Shown here in pieces: positions 1 through 6,098 of a DNA stretch of 8,592 bases. The translations under genes were made by a program, and so were the position numbers. The stretch covers positions 1-8,592 of the forward strand of contig CAMCER010000022.1 in assembly GCA_945873875.1 (NCBI GenBank). The letters run 5' to 3'. Under the pieces are notes generated by a model, which worked only from the letters and a program-made list of their open reading frames with translations, did not search any database and had not been told where the DNA came from. Position 1 is the first letter of the stretch, and every line of letters starts with the position of its first letter. The DNA is from an uncultured Clostridia bacterium. GTDB taxonomy: Bacteria > Bacillota_A > Clostridia > Peptostreptococcales > Anaerovoracaceae.

Positions 1-1069
1 CCCTTACGCGCCCCACGAATTTTCCCTTTATGGTCCGGATGGTGATCAGGTTATATTTATGACTTCCCTGGAAACTCTGCAGATCGTACATGTAATTGCC
101 CTTCGAGTAGATTCCCTGGGGAAGGAGATATGACCTGTTTTTGCTGATGGGTACATATGTCTTCGATCTGAAGTCCCGGGTGTATCTTACGATCCTGTTA
201 GTCGGGCCGTAGATCTTCAGTATGTACCTGTTTTTCTGGGGGTTGTATGCCAGCCCGCCGACGCCTTTATAGTCTGTGTGGACGAAGCTGTCAGGGATGC
301 TGAATACACGGGAGCCCGTCTTTTTCAGGGTGCGAGCGCTTATGAAGAATACGCGCTTCTTATCCTTTTTACCGCAGACTGCGGCGAGGAGCCTGGTGCG
401 TGTATTATACGTAAGAGTATTGGCGTGGCAGTGACCGGTGATGGCCCCGGAAACTTTCACGACTTTCATTTTCGACAAATCAACTTTCGCGATCTTTATC
501 CGCTCTGCATTTCGGTTATACAAAGCCATATACGCGTACTTTCCATGGGAGCATGCTCCCTGGATCGTGTCATATCTATAGAGCCTCTGACCGGCCTGGA
601 TGCGTATGTCCCAGCGCTTTCCGGATGAAGTGGTGATCCTTCTGATTTTCGCAGTCTTTACTGTGATGACTTTTTTTGAGACCGCTTTAGAGAGTTTGTC
701 GCTTTTCACTTTGAACCTGTAAGTTCTGCCGGGAGTAAGACCGTGCACGGTGTATGCCCTTTTCCTGCAGGTCCCTATCTTTTTAAGACTGCCGCTTTTC
801 AGTATGCGGTAGATTGTGTACCGGCCGCTGTAATCCGCGCATCTCCATTTGAGCTTTATCTGTCTGAAGGTGCTGGAATATGCCTTAAGGTCTGTTACCG
901 GGTGCTTCGATGCTGCGTATGCAGAAGCAGGGGAAGATCCGTCTGCAGATGGATCCGCAGATCCAGGGGCAGACTGAACAGGCGCCGGTGCTGTGCAGAC
1001 TAAAGCAAGCGCAAGGAGCGCCGCCATGACTGCTGTTATTATTCTTTTTTCTGATGACTTCTTTTCCAT
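1..1069 (-). CDS. Secreted FnIII protein with propeller-like domain, 3' end beyond window
   Basis: An open frame of 356 codons runs on the minus strand from ATG at 1069-1067 to the left edge with no stop. Residues 10-33 are a hydrophobic signal segment (AVMAALLALALVCTA) after a Lys/Arg-rich start, followed by a Ser/Ala/Pro linker (34-55). Residues 56-140 look like one fibronectin type III domain (LKLKW-type strand, LTPGRTYRFKV). From about 160 on, repeated units such as KYAYMALYN, RLLAAVCG and GGLAYNPQKNRYIL resemble blades of a beta-propeller. I infer an exported, surface or wall-associated protein; its ligand is unknown. ATG 1069 is the only usable start: upstream codons contain no ATG, GTG or TTG before an in-frame TGA. 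No Shine-Dalgarno sequence precedes it. The other secreted FnIII protein in the window (6099-7241) is also on the minus strand but carries a hydrolase domain. It could instead be a non-propeller repeat protein. Confidence 0.85.
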   Translation of the reverse strand, partial: MEKKSSEKRIITAVMAALLALALVCTAPAPVQSAPGSADPSADGSSPASAYAASKHPVTDLKAYSSTFRQIKLKWRCADYSGRYTIYRILKSGSLKKIGTCRKRAYTVHGLTPGRTYRFKVKSDKLSKAVSKKVITVKTAKIRRITTSSGKRWDIRIQAGQRLYRYDTIQGACSHGKYAYMALYNRNAERIKIAKVDLSKMKVVKVSGAITGHCHANTLTYNTRTRLLAAVCGKKDKKRVFFISARTLKKTGSRVFSIPDSFVHTDYKGVGGLAYNPQKNRYILKIYGPTNRIVRYTRDFRSKTYVPISKNRSYLLPQGIYSKGNYMYDLQSFQGSHKYNLITIRTIKGKFVGRVR

Positions 1070-1075
1070 AATGGG

Positions 1076-1084
1076 ATTATAACA
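1076..1084 (-). promoter_or_regulatory. Extended -10 promoter placing +1 on the start codon
   Basis: Read on the minus strand this is TGTTATAAT, a perfect extended -10 (TGn plus TATAAT). Six bases (CCCATT) separate it from the ATG at 1069, so the usual spacing puts +1 on the A of the ATG. No good -35 lies 17 bases upstream, which is typical of extended -10 promoters. It would make a leaderless mRNA for the FnIII gene. Confidence 0.5.
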
Positions 1085-1090
1085 CGAATA

Positions 1091-1106
1091 GCCGCCCGAA
1101 GGCGGC
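1091..1106 (-). other. Stable GC hairpin with UUCG tetraloop
   Basis: On the minus strand GCCGCC-TTCG-GGCGGC forms a perfect 6-bp all-GC stem closed by a C(UUCG)G tetraloop, one of the most stable RNA hairpins known. It lies between the upstream minus promoter (1163-1190) and the FnIII start. No run of U follows on either strand, so it is not a classical terminator. It could be an attenuator or an mRNA-stabilising 5' structure. Confidence 0.55.
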
Positions 1107-1138
1107 TTCTCAGAAGGATATTTGAATAAAACCGGCGC

Positions 1139-1167
1139 TTTACAACTTCATCCCGATAAAGTAAAAT
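1139..1167 (+). promoter_or_regulatory. Sigma-A-type promoter, probable original promoter of the symporter operon
   Basis: TTTACA at 1139-1144 and TAAAAT at 1162-1167 are separated by exactly 17 bases; each hexamer matches the consensus at five of six positions. It fires rightward, with +1 near 1174. The first rightward gene is the symporter at 2853, but the IS110-family element now lies between. I infer that this was the operon promoter before insertion. Confidence 0.5.
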
Positions 1168-1190
1168 AGAGTCTGCAAATAAAAAGTCAA
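1163..1190 (-). promoter_or_regulatory. Leftward promoter overlapping the rightward one
   Basis: On the minus strand TTGACT (1190-1185) and TATTTT (1168-1163) lie 16 bases apart. It fires toward the FnIII gene and would give a leader of about 85 nt containing the UUCG hairpin. Its -10 occupies the same base pairs as the -10 of the rightward promoter, so the two probably exclude each other. Confidence 0.4.
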
Positions 1191-1199
1191 GCACTTTTT
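1181..1199. repeat. Short inverted repeat next to the IS right end
   Basis: AAAAAGT-CAAGC-ACTTTTT is a perfect 7-bp inverted repeat with a 5-base loop. It overlaps the -35 of the leftward promoter, so it may be an operator. Being AT-rich, it would be only a weak terminator. Confidence 0.35.
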
Positions 1200-1222
1200 A
1201 ATTGAACATTGAGAATTTCATA

Positions 1223-1234
1223 CAGGTTGAATCG
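1223..1234 (+). repeat. Right-end copy of a 12-bp inverted match within the IS
   Basis: CAGGTTGAATCG here matches CAGGTTGAACCG on the opposite strand at 2616-2605 at 11 of 12 positions. It lies 56-67 bases beyond the recombinase stop. It could be a subterminal inverted repeat, as in the IS1111 subgroup, or the DNA site read by a guide in the bridge RNA. Confidence 0.45.
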
Positions 1235-1289
1235 AACGCACGAAAACCAGGCCACCGCGTGACGCCGGCCGGAATAGTCAGATATGTGA

Positions 1290-2510
1290 TCAGGATTCTT
1301 CGGTTTCTTCTAACCGGGCAAGGTATTCATTCACTCGTCCATAGTAGATGCGGAGAAACTTGTTCATACCAGCCGTCATGTAGACATAGTAGGGTTTGCC
1401 CTGGGAACGCTTCTTGTCTAAGAAGTCATATACAGGGTCACCTACAGGTGCTGTCTTAATGAGGATGTCCATGATCTGGAACAGGGTCTTTCGTAAGTGT
1501 GGTGATCCTTTCTTCGAGGTGGGAACGCTTTTACGGTTACGGTCTCCGGAATCATCCTTTCCGGGATCAACTCCGGCGAAAGCAATCAACGATCCTCGTT
1601 TTTCAAACCGGGTGACATCACCGATCTCTGCAATCAGCTGGGGGCCAAGACTGGGTCCGACGCCCCGCATGCCCATCACGACCGGGTATTCCGGAAGTGT
1701 GGCAGCAGTCTCGTTCATCTTTATGCGAAGAGTCTCGACAGCTGAAGAGACGGCGTTCAAAGCTTCTATGGCCTGACGGATCAGCATTTTGGTCATGTCA
1801 TCCTTAGGGAGTATGGCAATCAGGTCAGCGGAAGCTTCATATACTTTTTTTGCTTTGGTGGGGCTGAAGTTGTAGCCCGCACGCTTGCACCACTTCTGGT
1901 AATCCCTGGTGAAAGCGTTCAGCGACATGCCGCGCACACGATCCACATGCCAGTAGGTGTACACAAAGTCCACCCATTTCTGGTGACCGTCATCGCGGGC
2001 AGGGCTGTCAAAGAAGCTGTTGGCGCCAGGATAGGTCTGATCGAGAAGGGCGATGAGGTTGTTCTTCATGGCGGTCTTTCGATCCGTGTAGAAACCGAAC
2101 TGCCGGTTCATGGTTTTTAGTTGGTTACGTGTTTCATCCATAAGTCCATATTGAGGCAATTTGGACCATCGTGCAAGTGCAAAGCGTGCGATTTTTGAAG
2201 AATCTGCCTTGTCAGTCTTCACCGCATGCAGGGATTCATCCCCGAACATGCTGATGAGGAGAGGATTGACAGCGCTGACGAAGATGCCGGCACCAGATAG
2301 TCTGGAGGCCACAGGCTCATAGTAGCGTCCTGTGCATTCCATACACACCTTGGTGTCCCCATCGAGACTGTCGATCAGACCAATCAATCCGTCCATTGCG
2401 GATCGGGTGTGAGGAATGTCGACAGGATCCAGGATGACTTCGTCACCGGGTCTGAGGATCGTGACTGTGCTCTTACGCTTTGAAACATCGATACCAACTG
2501 CGTTCATCAT
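1290..2510 (-). CDS. IS110-family transposase/recombinase
   Basis: A 406-residue protein of normal length for the family. The N-terminal RuvC-like domain carries the DEDD tetrad: D8 in GIDVSK, E58 in MECTGRYYEP, and D100 and D103 in KTDKAD. A helical middle follows. A helix-hairpin-helix-like stretch at 281-298 (MRGVGPSLGPQLIAEIGD) leads into the C-terminal Transposase_20 domain, where S321 in the DDSG motif is the likely catalytic serine, followed by KKGSPHLRK. Established work on this family shows RNA-guided recombination through a Ser and DEDD composite site. Start ATG 2510 follows AGGAG at 2523-2519 with 8 bases between; a second ATG comes directly after. The same 13-base string AAAGGAGCAGAAA precedes the small membrane gene at 7923. 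The gene is intact, with no frameshift. It is specific to the IS and unrelated to the neighbouring operon. Confidence 0.95.
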   Translation of the reverse strand: MMNAVGIDVSKRKSTVTILRPGDEVILDPVDIPHTRSAMDGLIGLIDSLDGDTKVCMECTGRYYEPVASRLSGAGIFVSAVNPLLISMFGDESLHAVKTDKADSSKIARFALARWSKLPQYGLMDETRNQLKTMNRQFGFYTDRKTAMKNNLIALLDQTYPGANSFFDSPARDDGHQKWVDFVYTYWHVDRVRGMSLNAFTRDYQKWCKRAGYNFSPTKAKKVYEASADLIAILPKDDMTKMLIRQAIEALNAVSSAVETLRIKMNETAATLPEYPVVMGMRGVGPSLGPQLIAEIGDVTRFEKRGSLIAFAGVDPGKDDSGDRNRKSVPTSKKGSPHLRKTLFQIMDILIKTAPVGDPVYDFLDKKRSQGKPYYVYMTAGMNKFLRIYYGRVNEYLARLEETEES

Positions 2511-2604
2511 GATTTCTGCTCCTTTGAAATGAAATGGGATGGTCTGAACCAGCTTCTCTCATTGCCTATTCAATCTACTGGGGCGTAACGCGAACGCTAA
2601 TGAC

Positions 2605-2616
2605 CGGTTCAACCTG
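2605..2616 (-). repeat. Left-end copy of the 12-bp inverted match
   Basis: The minus strand reads CAGGTTGAACCG, matching the right-end sequence at 1223-1234 except for one base. It lies inside the second domain of the candidate bridge RNA, so it may be a guide and not a true terminal repeat. Confidence 0.45.
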
Positions 2617-2739
2617 CAGAAAACGAACGCTGCGAATGAGGGGCTGGTTGGCTGACTCAATTGCGGACGCGAGGTCCTAGTAAGGAGTAGGCCAGACCGA
2701 TTACCGTACTCATTCTAACAGCTTAAGCAACAAGATGGA

Positions 2740-2760
2740 TAACATCCCAACTGGATGTTA
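2740..2760 (-). other. 5' stem-loop of the candidate bridge RNA
   Basis: TAACATCC and GGATGTTA form a perfect 8-bp stem with a 5-base loop (AGTTG on the minus strand). It lies about 20 bases downstream of the possible -10 at 2786-2781, where a bridge RNA 5' hairpin would be expected. Confidence 0.6.
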
Positions 2761-2790
2761 GGAGTATTAACCACAAATATATTGTAGTAG

Positions 2791-2815
2791 AAGGTGGTCT
2801 TTAAAAGGCCGCCTT
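2791..2815 (+). other. 11-bp hairpin upstream of the symporter gene
   Basis: AAGGTGGTCTT and AAGGCCGCCTT pair over 11 positions, two of them G-U in the plus-strand RNA, around the loop TAA. No U-run follows, so it is not a standard terminator. It lies at or just outside the IS left end and 38 bases before the symporter start, and could be a leader structure of the operon. Confidence 0.45.
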
Positions 2816-2852
2816 CAATAGTTAAATGAAAAAAATTGAAAGAAGGACAAAA

Positions 2853-4334
2853 ATGCAGAACAAACCTCAGAAACTCAGCACAGGTACTCTGTTCAGTTAC
2901 GGTATCGGTGCAGTAGGGGAAGGGATCGGATACAATGTTTTCTTCTCCTTTTTTTCATTTTTCCTGACGACTCAGGCAGGGATCGCACCGGCCATAGCAG
3001 GGACCATATCGGCAGTCGCAGTGCTTTGGGACGCCATCACAGACCCGTTCATAGGGAACTGGTCAGATAAAACGAAAAACCCGAGGGGAAGACGTCGTCC
3101 GTTCATAATGAGCGGAGCCATTTTCTTCGGCATCGCCATCGCGCTTTTGTTCGTTAACTTTGATCTTCCCAATGGACTGAAAGTCGCCTACTACATCGTA
3201 GTCAACATGTTCTACTGGCTGGCTCTGACTACATGCGTCATACCTCATATCTCTCTGGGGTCTGAACTGTCAGAAGACTTCGATGAACGCACTAAGCTGC
3301 GTACTTTCGCCGTTTCGCTGATGGGCATAGGCACTCTCATCGCAGTGGGGACACCGCTCATTCTGGTGAAGAGCTTCACTGACATGACGGGATCTTCAAA
3401 TGCCGGCTGGGCTCTTTCAGGTGTAGTTTACGGCGTGCTGACCATGCTGGTATATGAGATATGCTGCAGACTTCTGAAAGGCAAGGAGCCTGAGAACCCG
3501 AACCTAAAGAAGCTTTCTGAGGCAGATGACGGGGCAGGTGTAGCAGAAAATGCGGCTGAAAAGGCAGCGGCAGAAGCTGCGGCTGAGAAAAAGGGTCTTG
3601 GATCATTTTTCAGCAATGCCCGCCGCGCGTTCAGGAACAAATCCCTGCGCAGGCTAATCTGGATAACGCTTTTCGTCAACATCACAGTTACTCTGGCATC
3701 AGGTCTTGCAGTCTACCTTCTTACATTCACATACGGGTATAACGAGGCGAGGGCTTCCATAGTGTACACACTGCAGGGCGTGCTGGTCATCGGAGCTGCT
3801 GTAGCAGTAGGCGCAGTCGCCAGCAAACTCGGCAAAAAGCCGGTGATGATCGCTGGCCTTGCCCTTTACGCATTCAGCTATATCCTGATAGTAGTACTGC
3901 CCATATCCTGGCCGACGATAATGATACATATCATTTTCTATGCTATAGGTAATTCCGGATACTGGACCATGATATACGCAATGTCATATGACACCGCCAT
4001 CGTGGAACAGCTGAGAAGCGGCGAAAAGCCGGACGGACTTTACACCTCACTCATCGGACTTTTCATGAAGCTTGGAAATGCTGTCGGATCCCTGGCAGTA
4101 GGCGTAGGCCTGCAGCTGGTGGGATTCAAGGAAGGCTCCATGGCACAGACCGACGCGGCAATAAGCGGCATTAGATGGCTCTACGGCATCGCGCCTGCGC
4201 TGGTACTTGCAGCCGCTCTGATAATCGCCATCATCTATCCGCTGACAAAGGCCAGATTCCAGCAGCTTTCTGAAGCAAATGCGAAGAAAGAAGCAGGAGA
4301 GCCGGTGGATCCGGAGCTTTTGCGAGGGCTGTAG
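2853..4334 (+). CDS. GPH-family (MelB-like) sugar/cation symporter
   Basis: An integral membrane transporter of 493 residues with about 12 hydrophobic segments. The N-terminal half carries the family signature WDAITDPFIGNWSDKTK, continuing NPRGRRRP. Its two aspartates (D60 and D64) correspond to the cation-site aspartates of MelB helix II. The usual substrates of this glycoside-pentoside-hexuronide family are sugars or uronides taken up with Na+ or H+; the actual substrate is not readable here. The central cytoplasmic loop carries an Ala/Glu-rich insert at residues 222-247 (NAAEKAAAEAAAEKK). I place the start at ATG 2853, preceded by AAGGA at 2843-2847 with 5 bases between; the in-frame ATG at 2826 has no ribosome binding site. 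It is followed after 61 bases, without a terminator, by the amidohydrolase gene, so the two are probably co-transcribed and the symporter may import that enzyme's substrate. The IS lies directly upstream. Confidence 0.88.
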   Translation: MQNKPQKLSTGTLFSYGIGAVGEGIGYNVFFSFFSFFLTTQAGIAPAIAGTISAVAVLWDAITDPFIGNWSDKTKNPRGRRRPFIMSGAIFFGIAIALLFVNFDLPNGLKVAYYIVVNMFYWLALTTCVIPHISLGSELSEDFDERTKLRTFAVSLMGIGTLIAVGTPLILVKSFTDMTGSSNAGWALSGVVYGVLTMLVYEICCRLLKGKEPENPNLKKLSEADDGAGVAENAAEKAAAEAAAEKKGLGSFFSNARRAFRNKSLRRLIWITLFVNITVTLASGLAVYLLTFTYGYNEARASIVYTLQGVLVIGAAVAVGAVASKLGKKPVMIAGLALYAFSYILIVVLPISWPTIMIHIIFYAIGNSGYWTMIYAMSYDTAIVEQLRSGEKPDGLYTSLIGLFMKLGNAVGSLAVGVGLQLVGFKEGSMAQTDAAISGIRWLYGIAPALVLAAALIIAIIYPLTKARFQQLSEANAKKEAGEPVDPELLRGL

Positions 4335-4395
4335 GAAACTGCAGAAAGCGGTATATAACAATAAAATCGAGATTCTCATATAACGGGAGAGATCA

Positions 4396-6093
4396 ATGAA
4401 AGATACGATCATTTACGGAAATATATACACTATGGACGGGGAAGCGGCAGCAGGTCCTGCGGCTGAAAACTCCGGCGGCGGCAGCGGAGATGCTGAAGCG
4501 GCTGCCGGCAAAAGAGTAGAGGCCATGGGCATAAGCGGCGGCAAGGTGGTGTTCACAGGCACCAGAGAAGAGGCAGCTGCTTTTGATGCAGATGAAGTCA
4601 TGGATTTTGGCGACAAGACTATACTGCCTGGATTCATCGACACCCACGTCCACGTGATCCCGTCCGGGATATTCATGAACGGCGCAGATCTTTCGAAAGC
4701 AGAAGACCTGACAGATGTGCTCATAACCATCGAAGAACACGCGAAGACCGTGAAGCCAAAGGGCTGGATCCTGGCGGCGTTCTTTCAGGACAAACTCATA
4801 AAAGAAAAGCGTTTCCCCACCAGTAAGGAACTTGACGGTATCTCGAAGACACAGCCTGTGCTGGTTTGTCATAACGATCTTCATCCTCTGGCCATGAACT
4901 CAAAGGCGCTGGAGATCCTTAAAGTCGATCCGTCTATCGAAGGGGTCAGGACTGATGATAACGGTGAAATGACAGGCATCATCGAGGATCCTGCATGTAT
5001 GGACATGCTGGCTGAGATCCTGGGGAAACTGGGCATAGCCAATATCCTCGACGGCATAATCCGTGTGGATGAGTACGCTGTGAGCCACGGGGTCACCACA
5101 GTTTTCGGGAAGGACGTTTTAGACGTGCTGTTTCTGACTGACCTTGCCAGGGACATCCTGAAGGCGGAGTTCATACCTATGTGGTACAGCGACGGATGCA
5201 AGGATATAGATAGCATACAGAAGATCGTCAAAAACAGGAGCAAAAGGATCAGAAAAGCGTGCGTCTGCGCTTTTGCTGACGGAGCATTCGACGGACATTC
5301 TGCCGCCATGGCAGAGCCTTATACGGACAGGCCGGATACCTGCGGGATATTCAACTATACTGACGATGAGATGTATGACTTTACTATGGCAGCTCATAAA
5401 GAGGGGCTTCAGGTGTCTTTCCACGCTATAGGCGACGCGGCAATAGATCAGGTGCTCCGGGTATATGAGAGGGTGCTTGATGACTGCCCCAGGGAGGACC
5501 ACAGGCTGAGGATAGAGCATTTCGAAGAGCCGACAAAGGAAGCCATCGAAAAGGCGGCCCGCCTGAATGTGGCTTTAGGTATGCAGCCGCTTCTTATCGA
5601 AGTCTGTGAGGGCATGGACTTTTCCGGATATGAATGTTTCATCGGAGACCGGGTGAAGAGGTGCAGTCCCTACAGGTCAGTCCTTGATGCAGGGATACTT
5701 GTGGGAGGCGGAACTGACTATACAGTCACGCCCATGGAAGTCATGCGAAGCGCTATGATCTGCATGACGCATCCTGTGGAATCAGAGCGCATAACGCTGG
5801 ATGAATGTCTCGCCATGAACACTTCAGAGGCTGCGAAACTGGGATTTCTTGAGGACAGAAAAGGGAAGCTGAAGATAGGAATGGACGCGGACTTCGTCGT
5901 ACTTGATCAGGATCCCCATGATGTAGCAGCGGAGTCAGTGGAGGCTCTGGCTGATATAAAGGTGCTGAACACTTTCCACCTGGGCAGGATGGTATACGAC
6001 AGAGATACGTATAAACCGTCACGTAAAAAGACCCTTCCGGGAGCGCTGCTTTCAATAGCGGCAGGAAAGGTCTCAAAACTTCTGAAAAGATGA
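4396..6093 (+). CDS. YtcJ-like metal-dependent amidohydrolase (amidohydrolase family 3)
   Basis: A 565-residue cytoplasmic enzyme with no signal peptide, near the usual 530-560 length. An N-terminal beta-sandwich part is followed by a TIM-barrel with metal ligands: H84 and H86 in DTHVHV, H343 in FHAIGDAAIDQ, H375 in RIEHFEEP and D441 in GGGTDY. The C-terminal KLKIGMDADFVVLDQDP closes the sandwich domain. Family members hydrolyse amide or formamide bonds (for example N-substituted formamide deformylase); the substrate here is unknown. Two oddities stand out: a Gly/Ala/Glu-rich insert at residues 16-39, and C291 where relatives usually have the carboxylated lysine of the VKxFxDG motif (here VCAFADG). 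GGGAG at 4385-4389 lies 6 bases before the start. It forms an operon with the symporter and ends 5 bases before the convergent NlpC/P60 gene. Confidence 0.88.
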   Translation: MKDTIIYGNIYTMDGEAAAGPAAENSGGGSGDAEAAAGKRVEAMGISGGKVVFTGTREEAAAFDADEVMDFGDKTILPGFIDTHVHVIPSGIFMNGADLSKAEDLTDVLITIEEHAKTVKPKGWILAAFFQDKLIKEKRFPTSKELDGISKTQPVLVCHNDLHPLAMNSKALEILKVDPSIEGVRTDDNGEMTGIIEDPACMDMLAEILGKLGIANILDGIIRVDEYAVSHGVTTVFGKDVLDVLFLTDLARDILKAEFIPMWYSDGCKDIDSIQKIVKNRSKRIRKACVCAFADGAFDGHSAAMAEPYTDRPDTCGIFNYTDDEMYDFTMAAHKEGLQVSFHAIGDAAIDQVLRVYERVLDDCPREDHRLRIEHFEEPTKEAIEKAARLNVALGMQPLLIEVCEGMDFSGYECFIGDRVKRCSPYRSVLDAGILVGGGTDYTVTPMEVMRSAMICMTHPVESERITLDECLAMNTSEAAKLGFLEDRKGKLKIGMDADFVVLDQDPHDVAAESVEALADIKVLNTFHLGRMVYDRDTYKPSRKKTLPGALLSIAAGKVSKLLKR

Positions 6094-6098
6094 AGGTC

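Larger units (their letters stand above)
2535..2765 (-). ncRNA. Candidate IS110 bridge RNA (left-end non-coding RNA)
   Basis: The stretch upstream of the recombinase is non-coding and shows nested complementarity (plus-strand positions): 2541-2546 with 2693-2698 (GGTCTG/CAGACC), 2547-2553 with 2643-2649 (AACCAGC/GCTGGTT) and 2558-2563 with 2635-2640 (CTCATT/AATGAG). A 5' hairpin lies at 2740-2760. Between the arms, 2650-2693 forms its own domain (ACTC/GAGT, then a GGAC/GTCC hairpin with internal-loop strands CUUACUA and GCAAUU). A second domain lies inside 2564-2634. A 5' stem-loop followed by two internal-loop domains is the known layout of IS110 bridge RNAs. Exact ends and guide assignments are not resolved. 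A possible -10 (TACAAT, minus 2786-2781) lies upstream; in this family the -35 is often supplied by the joined right end of the circle. Confidence 0.65.
1205..2790 (-). mobile_element. IS110-family insertion sequence (ends approximate)
   Basis: The element contains one recombinase gene (1290-2510, minus) with a short right end and a long non-coding left end of about 280 bases. That asymmetry is characteristic of the IS110 group, in which a bridge RNA is made from the left end. Such elements lack clear terminal inverted repeats and duplicate only about two bases, so the exact limits cannot be read here: the right end lies somewhere around 1200-1222 and the left end around 2770-2800. It sits in the intergenic space between the FnIII gene and the symporter operon, antisense to the operon. 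The reading frame is intact, so the element may be active. Confidence 0.75.

Noticed and set aside
278..1003. Plus-strand open frames opposite the FnIII gene
   Set aside because: They lie antisense to a longer frame with a signal peptide and FnIII domain, lack ribosome binding sites and contain no recognisable domain.
1091..1106. GC hairpin as a rho-independent terminator
   Set aside because: No U-run follows on either strand.
1396..1776. Plus-strand frame opposite the IS110 transposase
   Set aside because: It is a shadow of the transposase gene, has no domain and no convincing ribosome binding site.
2740..2815. Two hairpins near the IS left end as a CRISPR or integron-type repeat
   Set aside because: They are unrelated to each other in sequence and are not repeated units with spacers.
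2826..2852. Upstream ATG extending the symporter by nine residues
   Set aside because: No ribosome binding site precedes it, whereas ATG 2853 has AAGGA at good spacing; the extra residues are poorly family-like.
4393..4884. Minus-strand frames opposite the amidohydrolase gene
   Set aside because: They arise from high-GC codon bias of the amidohydrolase gene and its low-complexity insert, and show no domain or start signal.
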